NCBI RefSeq assembly: GCF_000220175.1
Contig: NZ_AFPU01000001.1
Coordinates: 965,512 to 1,029,511, forward strand
From: Nitrosarchaeum koreense MY1
GTDB taxonomy: Archaea; Thermoproteota; Nitrososphaeria; Nitrososphaerales; Nitrosopumilaceae
Length of the DNA: 64,000 bases
Direction: 5' to 3'
In this document: piece by piece, positions 7,562 through 16,662 of the stretch
Layout: each line of letters begins with the position of its first letter
Numbering within the stretch: position 1 is the stretch's first letter
Notes under the pieces: model-generated
What the model was told of the DNA's origin: nothing
Databases searched by the model: none
What the model saw: only the letters and a program-made list of their open reading frames with translations
Position numbers and translations under genes: made by a program

Positions 7562-9445
7562 GTGAAGATAATCAACAAGACATATGTCTTGGTTCTAATA
7601 TTAATTGTTGCAGCAATAATTAATTTATTATTGCTTTATGAATCACAACAAATAGACAATTCGCTCTCAAATTCAATTATCAAAACAGGGGACCTGAAAG
7701 TAGATGCAGAGCATATTTCATCTTTAGCAATATCTGTAGCAAATGGAGACATCAATGATAAAGAGAATCTAAATAATGCAATAAAAGACATAGATGAATT
7801 TCTATTGAAATTAGAAAACGGTGGAAGTGTTAATGGACAACAACTACAAAAAATTCCAACAGGGTTAACTGAAGAATATAATAAAATGAAGACATCTTGG
7901 GAATCATACAGAGAAAAAATAATAAAAGTAGAAAAAACATCGGTTTTTGATCGAGAAGCAACAAATGCCATGAATTATGTTCTACAAAAAAATGGCGAAC
8001 TTGTATTATCAACAAAAACAGTATCGGATGAATTATCAAATCTAGATAGAGATTATAATAGACATAAAGAAATTGCAAAAGAATTAGAAAAATCGGCAAT
8101 AGAGATAGGACAGTTAACATTGTTAATTTCAATTGGAGAAGAGGATAACATACAACAAAAATTGAAAAATGAGAGAATAGCATTCGAAATAGAACTAAGG
8201 AAACTGCTAGGAATACCAACAGAAGAATTAGATGTTGAAAGCGTAGGAAAAACAAATGAAGAGTTAATTCCAATTCCTAGGGAGAATTCAAATGAATTAC
8301 GAAAAATTGATCCTTTGTGGGAAGCATTACAAGCAAGAATAATTATTCTTGAAGAAAGAGCTCTTTTATCTCCAGATTTTAATTTGGCAAAAAATGAAAT
8401 GATTCAACAAAAATCAATTTTGTTTTCAAGTATAGATGATATCTTATTGTCATGGAATGCCGAAATTGTAAAAAATAGTCAAGAAGGACAAATCATCATT
8501 CAAGCATTATTGTTAATTGATGTAGGAGTATTCTTTTTGGTGTTATTCATCATTCGTCAATCATTATTACCTTTAGGATTAATTACAAATGCACTTTCAG
8601 AAATAAAAGAAGGTACGTATGGAAGAAAAATAGAATACAATAAAGCAGATGAAGTTGGAACCTTAGTAGACACATTTAACGTGATGTCAAACACAATTAA
8701 AGAAAAAGATGAACAAACTAAGAAAACAGATATTGCAAAAGATGAATTTTTAGCAATGATCACTCATGAATTAAAAACACCACTAGTACCTATTCAAGGA
8801 TATGCAGATATTTTACTAAGTGAGCATTTAGGAAAATTAACAGACAAACAAAAAGAAAGAATCAGCATCATAAAAACAAGTTCAGAGACATTACTATCAA
8901 TTATATCAGATTTACTTGATGCTCAAAAATTAGAATTAGGTCAACTTAGAATGAAAAAAGAAACACATAATATTAAAAATACTATCGTTGAAGCGCTAGC
9001 AGATTTTGAGCCAGATTTACAAAAAAAGAAAATAACAAAAATCATAGACTTGCAAGATGTCCAAATTGATTATGACCCAGTTAGAATAAAACAAGTTCTT
9101 ACTAATTTAATCAAAAATAGCTTAAACGTAATACAGCCAGAAGTTGGAAAAATTGAGATTACAATGAAAATTCTACCACAGAATATTCAAATTAGTGTAA
9201 AAGACAACGGGATTGGAATACCATTAGAAAAACAACAAGACTTGTTTAAGAAATTTTATCAGGTGGATGCAACATTAACAAGAGAAAAAGGAGGCAGCGG
9301 TTTAGGATTAGCAATATGCAAAGGAATAGTTGAAAGTCATGACGGTACAATTTCTGTGAAAAGTGTTCCAAATCAAGGAGCAGAATTTACAATAACTCTA
9401 CCGAAAAATTCACAACCAACAAAGTCCCCAATTGACATTAGTTAA
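7562..9445 (+). CDS. membrane sensor histidine kinase
   Basis: A 627-residue protein starting at GTG. TM1 spans about 7-26 and TM2 about 312-331, enclosing a largely helical extracellular sensor of about 285 residues. A HAMP linker (332-385) precedes the HisKA helix with MITHELKTPLVPIQGY (His402) and an HATPase domain: NLIKNSLN (N box), DNGIGIP (G1) and GSGLGLAI (G2). It is a complete kinase with no receiver of its own, so phosphate presumably goes to the neighbouring HPt and receiver proteins. Signal unknown; the sensor resembles four-helix-bundle chemosensors. Confidence 0.92.
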   Translation: MKIINKTYVLVLILIVAAIINLLLLYESQQIDNSLSNSIIKTGDLKVDAEHISSLAISVANGDINDKENLNNAIKDIDEFLLKLENGGSVNGQQLQKIPTGLTEEYNKMKTSWESYREKIIKVEKTSVFDREATNAMNYVLQKNGELVLSTKTVSDELSNLDRDYNRHKEIAKELEKSAIEIGQLTLLISIGEEDNIQQKLKNERIAFEIELRKLLGIPTEELDVESVGKTNEELIPIPRENSNELRKIDPLWEALQARIIILEERALLSPDFNLAKNEMIQQKSILFSSIDDILLSWNAEIVKNSQEGQIIIQALLLIDVGVFFLVLFIIRQSLLPLGLITNALSEIKEGTYGRKIEYNKADEVGTLVDTFNVMSNTIKEKDEQTKKTDIAKDEFLAMITHELKTPLVPIQGYADILLSEHLGKLTDKQKERISIIKTSSETLLSIISDLLDAQKLELGQLRMKKETHNIKNTIVEALADFEPDLQKKKITKIIDLQDVQIDYDPVRIKQVLTNLIKNSLNVIQPEVGKIEITMKILPQNIQISVKDNGIGIPLEKQQDLFKKFYQVDATLTREKGGSGLGLAICKGIVESHDGTISVKSVPNQGAEFTITLPKNSQPTKSPIDIS

Positions 9446-9490
9446 AGAAAACAAACTTTCTTAACTAAAATCACTCACTCTCCCTAAAAA

Positions 9491-9664
9491 ATGGATTTTT
9501 TAGAATTAAAAATAATGAATCAAGATAATCACACAGATGAAAAAAATGGGGAATTTTATGAAAATTGTGCTATATATTTTGAATTTCTACGTAAAAAAGG
9601 ACGTACTGATTACAATTTTGAAGATGAGTATTACTTTACCATGCCTGCCATATCAAGTCATTAA
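9491..9664 (+). CDS. 57-residue acidic hypothetical protein
   Basis: An ATG frame between the kinase and the glycosylase genes. The peptide is acidic and aromatic-rich (ENCAIYFEFLRKKGRTDYNF in the middle, EDEYYFTMP near the end). Codon use matches neighbours. No family recognised. It follows the kinase stop by 45 bases and could be co-transcribed. Confidence 0.5.
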   Translation: MDFLELKIMNQDNHTDEKNGEFYENCAIYFEFLRKKGRTDYNFEDEYYFTMPAISSH

Positions 9665-9812
9665 TTCAAAATATAAGATTAATTTTATCAATTTAATATA
9701 GAATAAATTCTCAGATTAAAGTACTATCGAATATGTCTTCAGATAGGTTGTAAAAATGAAATACCAAACAAATAGAACATACAACCAATAAGAATAACTT
9801 ACAATCAACAAT

Positions 9813-10424
9813 ATGCCAGATAATGAGAACATGAATGAAGAATTAGAAACAATAAGACAAAATGTCAAAACATGTACTAAATGCAAACTTTCCACAACAA
9901 GAACAAATTCAGTACCAGGGAAAGGAAATTTTAAAGCAGATGTAATTTTCGTAGGAGAGGCGCCTGGAAAAAATGAAGATCAGAGGGGGGAGCCATTTGT
10001 AGGAATAGCTGGTCAAAGACTCAACAGTGCATTAGAAAATGCTGGAATATCCAGAGAGTCGATTTACATCACAAACATTGTGAAATGCAGACCACCAAAA
10101 AATAGAGTTCCTTCTATTTCTGAAAGAGATGCATGTGATAATTATCTTCAAAAAGAAATAGCAATAATAAAACCAAAAATAATTTGTATTTTAGGAAATA
10201 CTGCATTTAATTCGATCTTAGGAGGTTCTGAAATTATAAAACATAGAGGAAAAATTGTAAAAAAAGACAAACAGATTTATTTTCTGACAGTACATCCTGC
10301 GGCAACAATTTACAATCAAGAATTAATCACAGTATTAAAAGAAGACATCATAAAATTATTTGATTTAATCAGAGAGTTAAAAAACAACAAACAAATTTCA
10401 ATAGACATTGACTATACTACCTAG
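9813..10424 (+). CDS. udg: type-4 uracil-DNA glycosylase (4Fe-4S)
   Basis: A 203-residue base-excision repair enzyme removing uracil from DNA. Four cysteines, Cys21, Cys24, Cys92 and Cys108, match the iron-sulfur pattern of family 4. Motif A is GEAPGKNEDQRGEPFVG (48-64) and motif B is VHPAA near residue 165-169. Leading ATG gives the family's usual length. It overlaps the next gene, another DNA glycosylase, by 17 bases, so the two are almost certainly one repair operon. Confidence 0.93.
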   Translation: MPDNENMNEELETIRQNVKTCTKCKLSTTRTNSVPGKGNFKADVIFVGEAPGKNEDQRGEPFVGIAGQRLNSALENAGISRESIYITNIVKCRPPKNRVPSISERDACDNYLQKEIAIIKPKIICILGNTAFNSILGGSEIIKHRGKIVKKDKQIYFLTVHPAATIYNQELITVLKEDIIKLFDLIRELKNNKQISIDIDYTT

Positions 10425-10971
10425 AACATTTTATACAAAAGATACGGTTACAGTTGCAAAAAATTTACTAGGAAAAAAAATAGTTCGTAAGATAGGTAGA
10501 AAAGAAATCTCAGGAATAATAGTAGAAACTGAAGCGTACAGGCATAAAGACGACCCAGCAAGTCATGCGTTTAGAAATATTACTGAAAGAAACAAAGTGA
10601 TGTTTGGAGAAGTAGGAAAAGCGTATGTCTATTTTACGTATGGAATGCATTATTGTTTTAACATCGTTGCAAGAAATTCAAGATTTGAGGCAGGCGCTGT
10701 ATTGATTAGAGCAATCACTCCTGAAAAAGGAATAGAAATTATGGAAAAAAATAGAGGCATGAAAGATTCAAAAAGATTAACAGATGGACCTGCAAAATTA
10801 ACTCAGGCACTAGGAATTACAAAAAAACATTACGGGTTAGATCTAACAATAAACTCAGAATTATTCATCGCAGAGGGAATAAAAATATCAAGTAAAATCA
10901 TTTCCAGTCCAAGAATTGGAATTAAAAACGCTACCGACAGATTATGGAATTTTAAAATTGGAACACGATAA
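10408..10971 (+). CDS. 3-methyladenine DNA glycosylase, AAG/MPG family
   Basis: A 187-residue enzyme of the alkyladenine glycosylase fold. It has AKNLLGKKIVR, the catalytic-region motif IVETEAYRHKDDPASHAF with the conserved Glu that activates water, the Tyr-rich YVYFTYGMHYCFNIV and the arginine-containing LIRAITP. These enzymes excise alkylated or deaminated purines. The TTG start lies inside the uracil glycosylase gene; translational coupling is likely. Family length is about 190-200, so the N-terminus is complete. Confidence 0.9.
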   Translation: MTILPRTFYTKDTVTVAKNLLGKKIVRKIGRKEISGIIVETEAYRHKDDPASHAFRNITERNKVMFGEVGKAYVYFTYGMHYCFNIVARNSRFEAGAVLIRAITPEKGIEIMEKNRGMKDSKRLTDGPAKLTQALGITKKHYGLDLTINSELFIAEGIKISSKIISSPRIGIKNATDRLWNFKIGTR

Positions 10972-10973
10972 AT

Positions 10974-11606
10974 TTATTTTTCATTATTTTTATCTAATGT
11001 CCAAGGTACAAATCGGCCCAAAATTTTTTCCCAGTTTAATCTCAAAAGTAAAACAACAACAACAGTCATCATAATTCCAAATACAATAATTCCAACATAT
11101 ACCGTAGTCACATCAGTAATATCTTCAAGATATGGTTGTACTAATGACATTCCAAGATGATGAGAAATAAAAACAATAGAATAGCTAAGAACCAGTTTAC
11201 CAGCAAGTGTGGCTATGAAAAATCGTTTTGGATTGTATTTTGCAAGTCCTAGTGGAACATAAATCAAGTCATCAGGTATAGGAGTTGCTGCTGCAAAAAA
11301 TGCAGCCCCTGCACCATATCGTTTTACTAATCTTTCAAATGGTCGCATTCTCTTTCTAGTTTTTTCACTAATAATACGGCGCCCTTGATAACTTACATAA
11401 AAGATAATTTGTTTTGCAGCAGTTGCAGCTAGTGCAGAAAGAATTGCCAATACATGAAGATCGAATTGATCACCTACAGACATTGAAGCAAGAAAAATAA
11501 ATCCAGGTAGAGGAATAAATGGAATTAAAGAACCAAAAAAATTAACCAATACTAAGCCAAGATACCCAATTTCAGGAGCAAATGGAAAAATTGCTGAAAA
11601 ATCCAC
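10974..11606 (-). CDS. DedA/VTT-domain membrane protein
   Basis: A 210-residue protein with about five hydrophobic segments. The middle segment, RYGAGAAFFAAATPIPDDLIYVPLG, carries the F/A-x-x-R/T-P-x-x-D type signature of VTT (DedA, TVP38, VMP1) proteins, which act as lipid scramblases or carriers in membranes. The start is GTG at 11606. It converges with the glycosylase gene with only two bases between stops. Precise substrate unknown. Confidence 0.75.
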   Translation of the reverse strand: MDFSAIFPFAPEIGYLGLVLVNFFGSLIPFIPLPGFIFLASMSVGDQFDLHVLAILSALAATAAKQIIFYVSYQGRRIISEKTRKRMRPFERLVKRYGAGAAFFAAATPIPDDLIYVPLGLAKYNPKRFFIATLAGKLVLSYSIVFISHHLGMSLVQPYLEDITDVTTVYVGIIVFGIMMTVVVVLLLRLNWEKILGRFVPWTLDKNNEK

Positions 11607-11708
11607 AAAACAATCAGCAGATAGGCATTATTTATTAAAAGCGAACTGATAATTATTTTTCAAAATACACCACAATCATTAAAATATCATCTTTTTACAA
11701 CAAAATAG

Positions 11709-12089
11709 ATGATAAAAAAAGAGTATGTAAAAATCTGTGATGAAATATCAGGAATTAGTCCATTTATTAGATTTGTAGGCATAGTTGGAAAGGGAGGAGA
11801 ACTCTTGGCATACAAAAGAAGACCTGAATTGACCCCACTTTTAGATGCAAAAAACACCCAGTATCAGTTTTCACACATTGCAATAAAAACAGACTTGGAA
11901 GAATTCTTTGATAAAAATCTTGGAGAAGTGGAATTTGTATGGGAGGAAAGAAAAAAAGTTCAGACAATATCATTTGCGATTAAAAAAGTTAGAGTATGGA
12001 TATCAATTGATAAAAAAGTAATACGTTCAGAGATGCTACGAATAATTGATTCATGCTTGCCAATTGTAAAAAAACATGCAAAGGCATAG
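11709..12089 (+). CDS. thaumarchaeal conserved protein, paralogue of the one at 3494
   Basis: A 126-residue protein with ISPFIRFVGIVGKGGELLAY (15-34), the same strand-turn-strand arrangement seen in the 3494-3883 product (SEVRFAALLDEFGKILAGG). The C-terminal half alternates short strands (VQTISFAIKKVRVWISIDKK) and a helix. This suggests a roadblock/profilin-like small-domain family, enriched in ammonia-oxidising archaea. Function unknown. It is separated by 100 bases from the divergent DedA-like gene. Confidence 0.6.
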   Translation: MIKKEYVKICDEISGISPFIRFVGIVGKGGELLAYKRRPELTPLLDAKNTQYQFSHIAIKTDLEEFFDKNLGEVEFVWEERKKVQTISFAIKKVRVWISIDKKVIRSEMLRIIDSCLPIVKKHAKA

Positions 12090-12161
12090 ACCACAATTTA
12101 TAAAAAATAGATTTTAGAATACCACCATTAACTTTTTTAGAATATTTATTTTAAGAAACCC

Positions 12162-12449
12162 ATGGAAGAAATTGATGAAATTAAAGAAGTAATAAATAAA
12201 ATAAACATGAGAAATTCAGGTTCTAAAGATTATCAAAAAATGAAAATTGAAGAGTTAAGTGCAAATATGAGAGAGGTTATGAAGTTTCAACAAGATATAA
12301 TTCAAAGAATTGAAGATTTTGAAGTAAAAGGATTACAACATGATTTAACAAATTATGCAAAAACTATTTGCAAAAACACAACAGAAAGAGAAATACTAAA
12401 AATTCAAGACGTTTATCTAAAAAAAATTGAAACAGAATATCTAAAATAA
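12162..12449 (+). CDS. hypothetical helical protein
   Basis: A 95-residue protein almost entirely predicted helix, with heptad-like spacing (IKEVINKINM, MREVMKFQQDIIQRIEDF). Likely a short coiled coil. No family recognised. It reads towards the ABC ATPase with 4 bases between stop codons and follows the 11709 gene by 72 bases on the same strand. Confidence 0.55.
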   Translation: MEEIDEIKEVINKINMRNSGSKDYQKMKIEELSANMREVMKFQQDIIQRIEDFEVKGLQHDLTNYAKTICKNTTEREILKIQDVYLKKIETEYLK

Positions 12450-12453
12450 GAAA

Positions 12454-13386
12454 TTATGACTGATCATACAACCAACAGCGAACATAGCCAGTGTCTGTTT
12501 TAAATTTAGGTGGAACCATTTTACATTTATCTATTGCAAGTGGGCATCTCTCAATAAATCTACATTGAGTTGCAGGTTCCATAAGACTAGGAGGATTACC
12601 TTTGATGTATTTAGGAATATTTCCTTTTAATGTTGGAATTGATTCCAGTAGTCCCTGGGTATAAGGATGCTTTGGATTTTTGTAAATTTCATAAGATGAA
12701 CCAAACTCTACCATTTGTCCACCATACATGATTCCAATTTTATCAGCAATTTCAGATAAAACTGCCAAATCATGTGTGATTAACATAATTGACATTCCTT
12801 CTTTTTTGAGTTTTTTCAAGAGGTTAATAATTTGAGCCTGAATTAATACATCAAGTGCAGTTGTAGGTTCATCAGCAATTACAAATTTTGGTTCAAGCAA
12901 TAATGCCATAGCAATTATCACTCTTTGTTTCATTCCTCCACTTAGCTCATGAGGGTATTTTTTTAAAATAACATCATCCAAACTGACAGAATGCAGTGCG
13001 TTTAGAATTGCATCATCAAAGTTTCCTGCAAAATTATGTTGATTTAGAACTTCAACAAATTGTTCACGAATGGTAAACACAGGATCAAGAGAATTCATAG
13101 CTCCTTGAAATATCATTGAAATTTTTTTCCATCTGAATTTTCTAGTAAAGTCAGATTCAGATATATCCAATATCGAAGTATCGTCTAGAATTATTTTGCC
13201 ATTTGCTTTACCTCCCAAAAGCATTCTAACAATAGAAAGACCCAAAGTGCTTTTTCCACAAGCACTTTCACCTGCAATACCTATAGATTCACCATCGCTT
13301 AAATTAAAATCGACGTCATCTACTGCATATACTGAACCTTTTGATGTATGATATTGAGCTGAAAGCCCATTGACGATTAATACCAC
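12454..13386 (-). CDS. oligopeptide/dipeptide-type ABC transporter ATPase
   Basis: A 310-residue nucleotide-binding subunit. Walker A is GESACGKSTLG near residue 39, the signature is LSGGMKQR, and Walker B is FVIADEPTTALD. After the ATPase core comes the extension CRFIERCPLAIDKC, diagnostic of DppD/OppD proteins. The family powers uptake of peptides or nickel with two permeases, a second ATPase and a binding protein. None of these genes is adjacent, so the gene is orphaned here or works with parts encoded elsewhere. GTG start is supported by the first beta strand VLIVNGLSAQY. Confidence 0.88.
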   Translation of the reverse strand: MVLIVNGLSAQYHTSKGSVYAVDDVDFNLSDGESIGIAGESACGKSTLGLSIVRMLLGGKANGKIILDDTSILDISESDFTRKFRWKKISMIFQGAMNSLDPVFTIREQFVEVLNQHNFAGNFDDAILNALHSVSLDDVILKKYPHELSGGMKQRVIIAMALLLEPKFVIADEPTTALDVLIQAQIINLLKKLKKEGMSIMLITHDLAVLSEIADKIGIMYGGQMVEFGSSYEIYKNPKHPYTQGLLESIPTLKGNIPKYIKGNPPSLMEPATQCRFIERCPLAIDKCKMVPPKFKTDTGYVRCWLYDQS

Positions 13387-13457
13387 GTATTTAGTAAAAT
13401 CAAACTAGAATTTCTGTCTTGCACTAAATAGTTAAAAAATTTAGCCATAAAAAAATA

Positions 13458-13955
13458 TCACCATAATTTACCATATTTTTGTAATAGTGTTTTTGCATCA
13501 CCAATTAAGGTATCTAATGTATGAGAATCATAATTTGCACCTGTAAAATCAGTGTCAGTAAGAATTGCACCATCAAAGTTAGTATGTCTTAGATTCACTC
13601 CGCTAAGATTTGCATTGGTCAAATTAGCACTTCTCAGATCAGCATAAAACAAGTCAGCCCCTCTAAGGTCAGCATCTTGAAGATCTGCACCATATAGTTC
13701 GGTGTCCCAAAGTTTTGCATTGGAAAGATTTGTGCCTCTCATATTTGCACCTCGTAGTTTGACATAAAACAAGATTGCATTATGGAGATTAGCCTCGCTT
13801 AAATCACTACTACTCAAGTCAGCATTATGGATATCTCTATTTTGAAGATCAACACCGCACATAATTGAATCAGACATATTTCTTCCAATGAGATCTTCAT
13901 AATCAAAATTAATGTTGGTAAGATTTCGTTTTCGAAAAACATCAGATGAATTCAT
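13458..13955 (-). CDS. pentapeptide-repeat protein
   Basis: A 165-residue protein made mostly of tandem A(D/N)LXX repeats (ADLSSSDLSEANLHNAILFY, then ADLQDADLRGADLFYADLRS) from about residue 40 to 140. These coil into a right-handed square beta-helix. Some relatives mimic DNA and protect gyrase; most have unknown roles. I chose the ATG at 13955 over a TTG at 13967. It lies 71 bases upstream of the ABC ATPase on the same strand. Confidence 0.85.
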   Translation of the reverse strand: MNSSDVFRKRNLTNINFDYEDLIGRNMSDSIMCGVDLQNRDIHNADLSSSDLSEANLHNAILFYVKLRGANMRGTNLSNAKLWDTELYGADLQDADLRGADLFYADLRSANLTNANLSGVNLRHTNFDGAILTDTDFTGANYDSHTLDTLIGDAKTLLQKYGKLW

Positions 13956-14130
13956 ACAACATAGCAAAAGACATCACATTTGAATTTAGATAAAAACATG
14001 TTAGAGTGATTTTTTACTAAGGCGATCAATTAACCAAATTTGCTTATGAATAGATGAATAATTCAAAGATCAATAATGGGATTCGCTAAGGGATATAAAC
14101 AACTTTACAGAAAGAAAAAAATCGATTCAA

Positions 14131-14646
14131 ATGAAACTACCAATATGTAATTTTGATGCAAAAAATGCGGTGCTTTGCCCAAAATGTGAAAACAATGTAG
14201 AAACAGGGATAATTACAAAGGCAGATGCAGATGCATCAATTATTCTTGCAAAGTTGGCAAAATCAAATCCAACTATCGATAAATTTTCACTTTATTCATG
14301 TAAAGAATTCAATGGAAATTATGTACTGGCACTAGCCAAGAACGACATTATGGTAATTCGACAAAGCCGTGTACTCTATAGATTACTTCAAGATCAATTC
14401 AAAGGAAAAATATGGCTTGTAGAAGCTGATGAAGATGATAAAAAATTCATAGAAGATTTGTTTTTTCCAACAAAAATTTTGTCAATTAATTCAGTTTGGG
14501 CGCCTGGTGGAGTCCAAAAGACAAAAGCAGTTGTATCTGGAAAATGGACTCCAAGATTTCCAATCGATACAAATAAGATAATTCAAATTGTCAAAAATGC
14601 CCGAAACCTTGACATTGAGATAGAATTTGAAGAAAAAAGACGGTGA
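14131..14646 (+). CDS. NusA-like transcription/translation factor
   Basis: A 171-residue protein that directly precedes aspS. It begins with CNFDAKNAVLCPKCENNVETG, a Cys pair-containing segment, followed by a domain with IRQSRVLYRLLQDQFKGKIWLVEADEDDKKFIEDLFFPTK split over about 75-115, which resembles the archaeal NusA-like KH-domain family. Such proteins probably bind RNA and lie next to translation genes in many archaea. Its stop overlaps the aspS start by four bases (GTGA), so the genes are translationally coupled. Confidence 0.7.
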   Translation: MKLPICNFDAKNAVLCPKCENNVETGIITKADADASIILAKLAKSNPTIDKFSLYSCKEFNGNYVLALAKNDIMVIRQSRVLYRLLQDQFKGKIWLVEADEDDKKFIEDLFFPTKILSINSVWAPGGVQKTKAVVSGKWTPRFPIDTNKIIQIVKNARNLDIEIEFEEKRR

Positions 14647-15938
14647 AAATAGTGGGATTTGTTAAAACTCATGATGTTATAGAACTAGACGCCACCCTTA
14701 TTGGAAAAGAAGTGGTGCTTGGGGGATGGGTAGAGGATCTCCGAAAATTAGGAAAAATGACATTCATCACACTAAGAGATGTTTCTGGAATTTCTCAAAT
14801 CATAGTAAAGGGTGAGTTAAATGATAATCTAGGAGAAATAAACCGTCAAAGTGTAATTAGTGTAAAAGGAATAGTACAAGAAACAAAGGCAAGAGATTTT
14901 GCTTTTGAAATAAAAGCAGAAGAGATAGAAATTTTAGCAAAAGCGATTCACCCATTGCCAGTTGATCCAATTGGAAGACTAGAAAGTAATATCGATACAA
15001 GATTGAATCATCGTGCATTAGATATGAGAAATCAGAAAACGGCATCAATTTTTAAATTAAGACATTTTGTTTTAGAAACATTACGTAAAACTTTATCAGG
15101 AAAAAAATTTATCGAGATCACAACGCCAAAAATAATTGGTAGTGCAAGTGAAGGAGGTGCAAATTTATTCTCATTAGATTATTTTGGTAAGACAGCATAC
15201 CTTGCACAAAGTCCACAGCTATACAAAGAACAAATGACAATAGGGTTAGAAAGAGTGTATGAGATTTCAAATTTCTATAGAGCTGAAAATTCACATACAG
15301 GTCGTCATCTTAGCGAGTTTACAAGTGTAGACATTGAAGCGGCGTTTATGGATTACAATGATGTAATGGATATTTTAGAATCACTAGTAATGGAAGTTTA
15401 CAAAATAACTTCCGAGAAATGTAAAAAAGAACAAGAAGAAATTGGGCATATAATTGAAATTCCAAAATCCCCTTTTGAAAGAATAACATACACTCAAGTT
15501 ATTGAGGAATTAAAAAAAGCAGGTGAAAAAGTAGAATTCGGCGATGACTTGCTTGATTCACATCTAAGAATAATTGGAAAGAAACACCCAGGATTTTATT
15601 TCCTAACAGATTGGCCAATGAAGCTAAAACCATTTTACATTAGAGAAAAGGATGAAGATCCAAAATTGTCACGCTCATTTGATCTTCAATTTGGATATCT
15701 AGAGTTATCTTCAGGAGGAACAAGACTTCATAATACAGACGTACTAAAAGCAAGACTCAAAGAACAGGGTCTTGATCCTGCTCAATTTGCTGACCATCTG
15801 CAGACATTTGATTGGGGAATGCCTCCACATTCAGGTTGGGGAATGGGTTTGGACAGATTAATGACCACATTAATTGGCATAGATAATGTTAGAGAAGTTG
15901 TACTGTATCCAAGAGATCCAGACAGATTGAGTCCATAA
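14643..15938 (+). CDS. aspS: aspartyl-tRNA synthetase (archaeal type)
   Basis: A 431-residue class IIb synthetase, the usual archaeal length. An OB-fold anticodon domain (about 20-105, GGWVEDLRKLGKMTFITLRD) precedes the catalytic core. Motif 2 is FYRAENSHTGRHLSEFTSVD; motif 3 is GWGMGLDRLMTTL near the C-terminus. It charges tRNA-Asp with aspartate; archaeal forms can also misacylate tRNA-Asn when an amidotransferase is present, which cannot be decided here. The GTG start overlaps the upstream stop codon. Confidence 0.95.
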   Translation: MKIVGFVKTHDVIELDATLIGKEVVLGGWVEDLRKLGKMTFITLRDVSGISQIIVKGELNDNLGEINRQSVISVKGIVQETKARDFAFEIKAEEIEILAKAIHPLPVDPIGRLESNIDTRLNHRALDMRNQKTASIFKLRHFVLETLRKTLSGKKFIEITTPKIIGSASEGGANLFSLDYFGKTAYLAQSPQLYKEQMTIGLERVYEISNFYRAENSHTGRHLSEFTSVDIEAAFMDYNDVMDILESLVMEVYKITSEKCKKEQEEIGHIIEIPKSPFERITYTQVIEELKKAGEKVEFGDDLLDSHLRIIGKKHPGFYFLTDWPMKLKPFYIREKDEDPKLSRSFDLQFGYLELSSGGTRLHNTDVLKARLKEQGLDPAQFADHLQTFDWGMPPHSGWGMGLDRLMTTLIGIDNVREVVLYPRDPDRLSP

Positions 15939-15975
15939 ATTCAGATTTTTATTATAAAACAACAACAGAAATTAC

Positions 15976-16224
15976 ATGATAGAACAAACGGATGCAAAAA
16001 AAGTAGTAGAAGTGATAGGAAATAATCTGATAGGAGTCTCACATGACTCCAACAGCTTTCAAAAATTACCAGATTCTTTTTGGGGTTATTTTGCAAGAGG
16101 GCATGATACAAAAGGGACATTTGGCGTGATAGTCACTTATTCAGAAGACGGAAAGGATGTGGATGAGTTAATCAAAATGTATGAAGAGTGGGCTAATAAA
16201 AATAAAAGTAAAGAATCCAAATGA
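15976..16224 (+). CDS. hypothetical protein
   Basis: An 82-residue ATG-started soluble protein 37 bases after aspS on the same strand. It has an aromatic-rich centre (DSFWGYFARGHDTKGTFGV) and a charged helical tail (KMYEEWANKNKSKESK). Not recognised. Its place suggests it is co-transcribed with aspS. Confidence 0.55.
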   Translation: MIEQTDAKKVVEVIGNNLIGVSHDSNSFQKLPDSFWGYFARGHDTKGTFGVIVTYSEDGKDVDELIKMYEEWANKNKSKESK

Positions 16225-16225
16225 A

Positions 16226-16360
16226 TTATTTGGTTTCTTTTAGGAGCTTTCTATACTCATGACACTCTTTACAAATAGGTTTTCCCTTGTACTTTGGATT
16301 TCCATCTGTGATTTTTAAAGTGCCTTGATTTATTTTACAAATAACACAAACAACCATCAT
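16226..16360 (-). CDS. 44-residue zinc-ribbon protein
   Basis: An ATG frame whose product has CVIC (residues 5-8) and CKEC (about 30-33) followed by His, spaced as in a zinc ribbon, and a short basic helix at the end (RKLLKETK). The whole gene fits in the gap between two convergent genes, one base after the upstream stop. Function unknown; zinc ribbons of this size are frequent in thaumarchaea. Confidence 0.6.
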   Translation of the reverse strand: MMVVCVICKINQGTLKITDGNPKYKGKPICKECHEYRKLLKETK

Positions 16361-16569
16361 TAGATTTTGGAATCAGCAATTTATAAAAATTGGCAATTTG
16401 TTTAATTATGAAATAAAGTAACGCTTACAAAAGAAGTAACAGCTCTGAAAATGGATAAACAAGTTAACAAAATAGACATAAATCAATCTTTAAAGTTTTT
16501 AAAAATGCCAACTAGATAATCAAATTATTTACACATTTGAGAAGTTAATTAAAAATAAGAGTATCATTT
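16361..16569. other. intergenic stretch without a convincing gene
   Basis: AT-rich spacer. A 22-codon frame begins at 16451 (MDKQVNKIDINQSLKFLK) but has no supporting feature. No hairpin of note was seen. Confidence 0.4.
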
Positions 16570-16662
16570 ATGGATACAAATCAACAAGCATTTTTGTGGA
16601 TGGTAAAAACTCAGAAAAAAATTCATGAAGAATACATTGAGAGAATATCTAAAGCATATTAG
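16570..16662 (+). CDS. possible 30-residue micro-protein
   Basis: A short ATG frame starting MDTNQQAFLWMVKTQKKI and ending ERISKAY, predicted to be one amphipathic helix. It overlaps the 3' end of leuB on the other strand by 14 bases. Composition is plausible, but there is no other evidence. Confidence 0.3.
   Translation: MDTNQQAFLWMVKTQKKIHEEYIERISKAY

Noticed and set aside
14076-14150. 24-codon frame (MGFAKGYKQLYRKKKIDS) overlapping the NusA-like gene start
   Set aside because: It overlaps the downstream start in another frame and has no family or conservation evidence; may be a leader but cannot be supported.
16451-16519. 22-codon frame MDKQVNKIDINQSLKFLK
   Set aside because: Very short, low complexity in AT-rich spacer; no promoter or family evidence.
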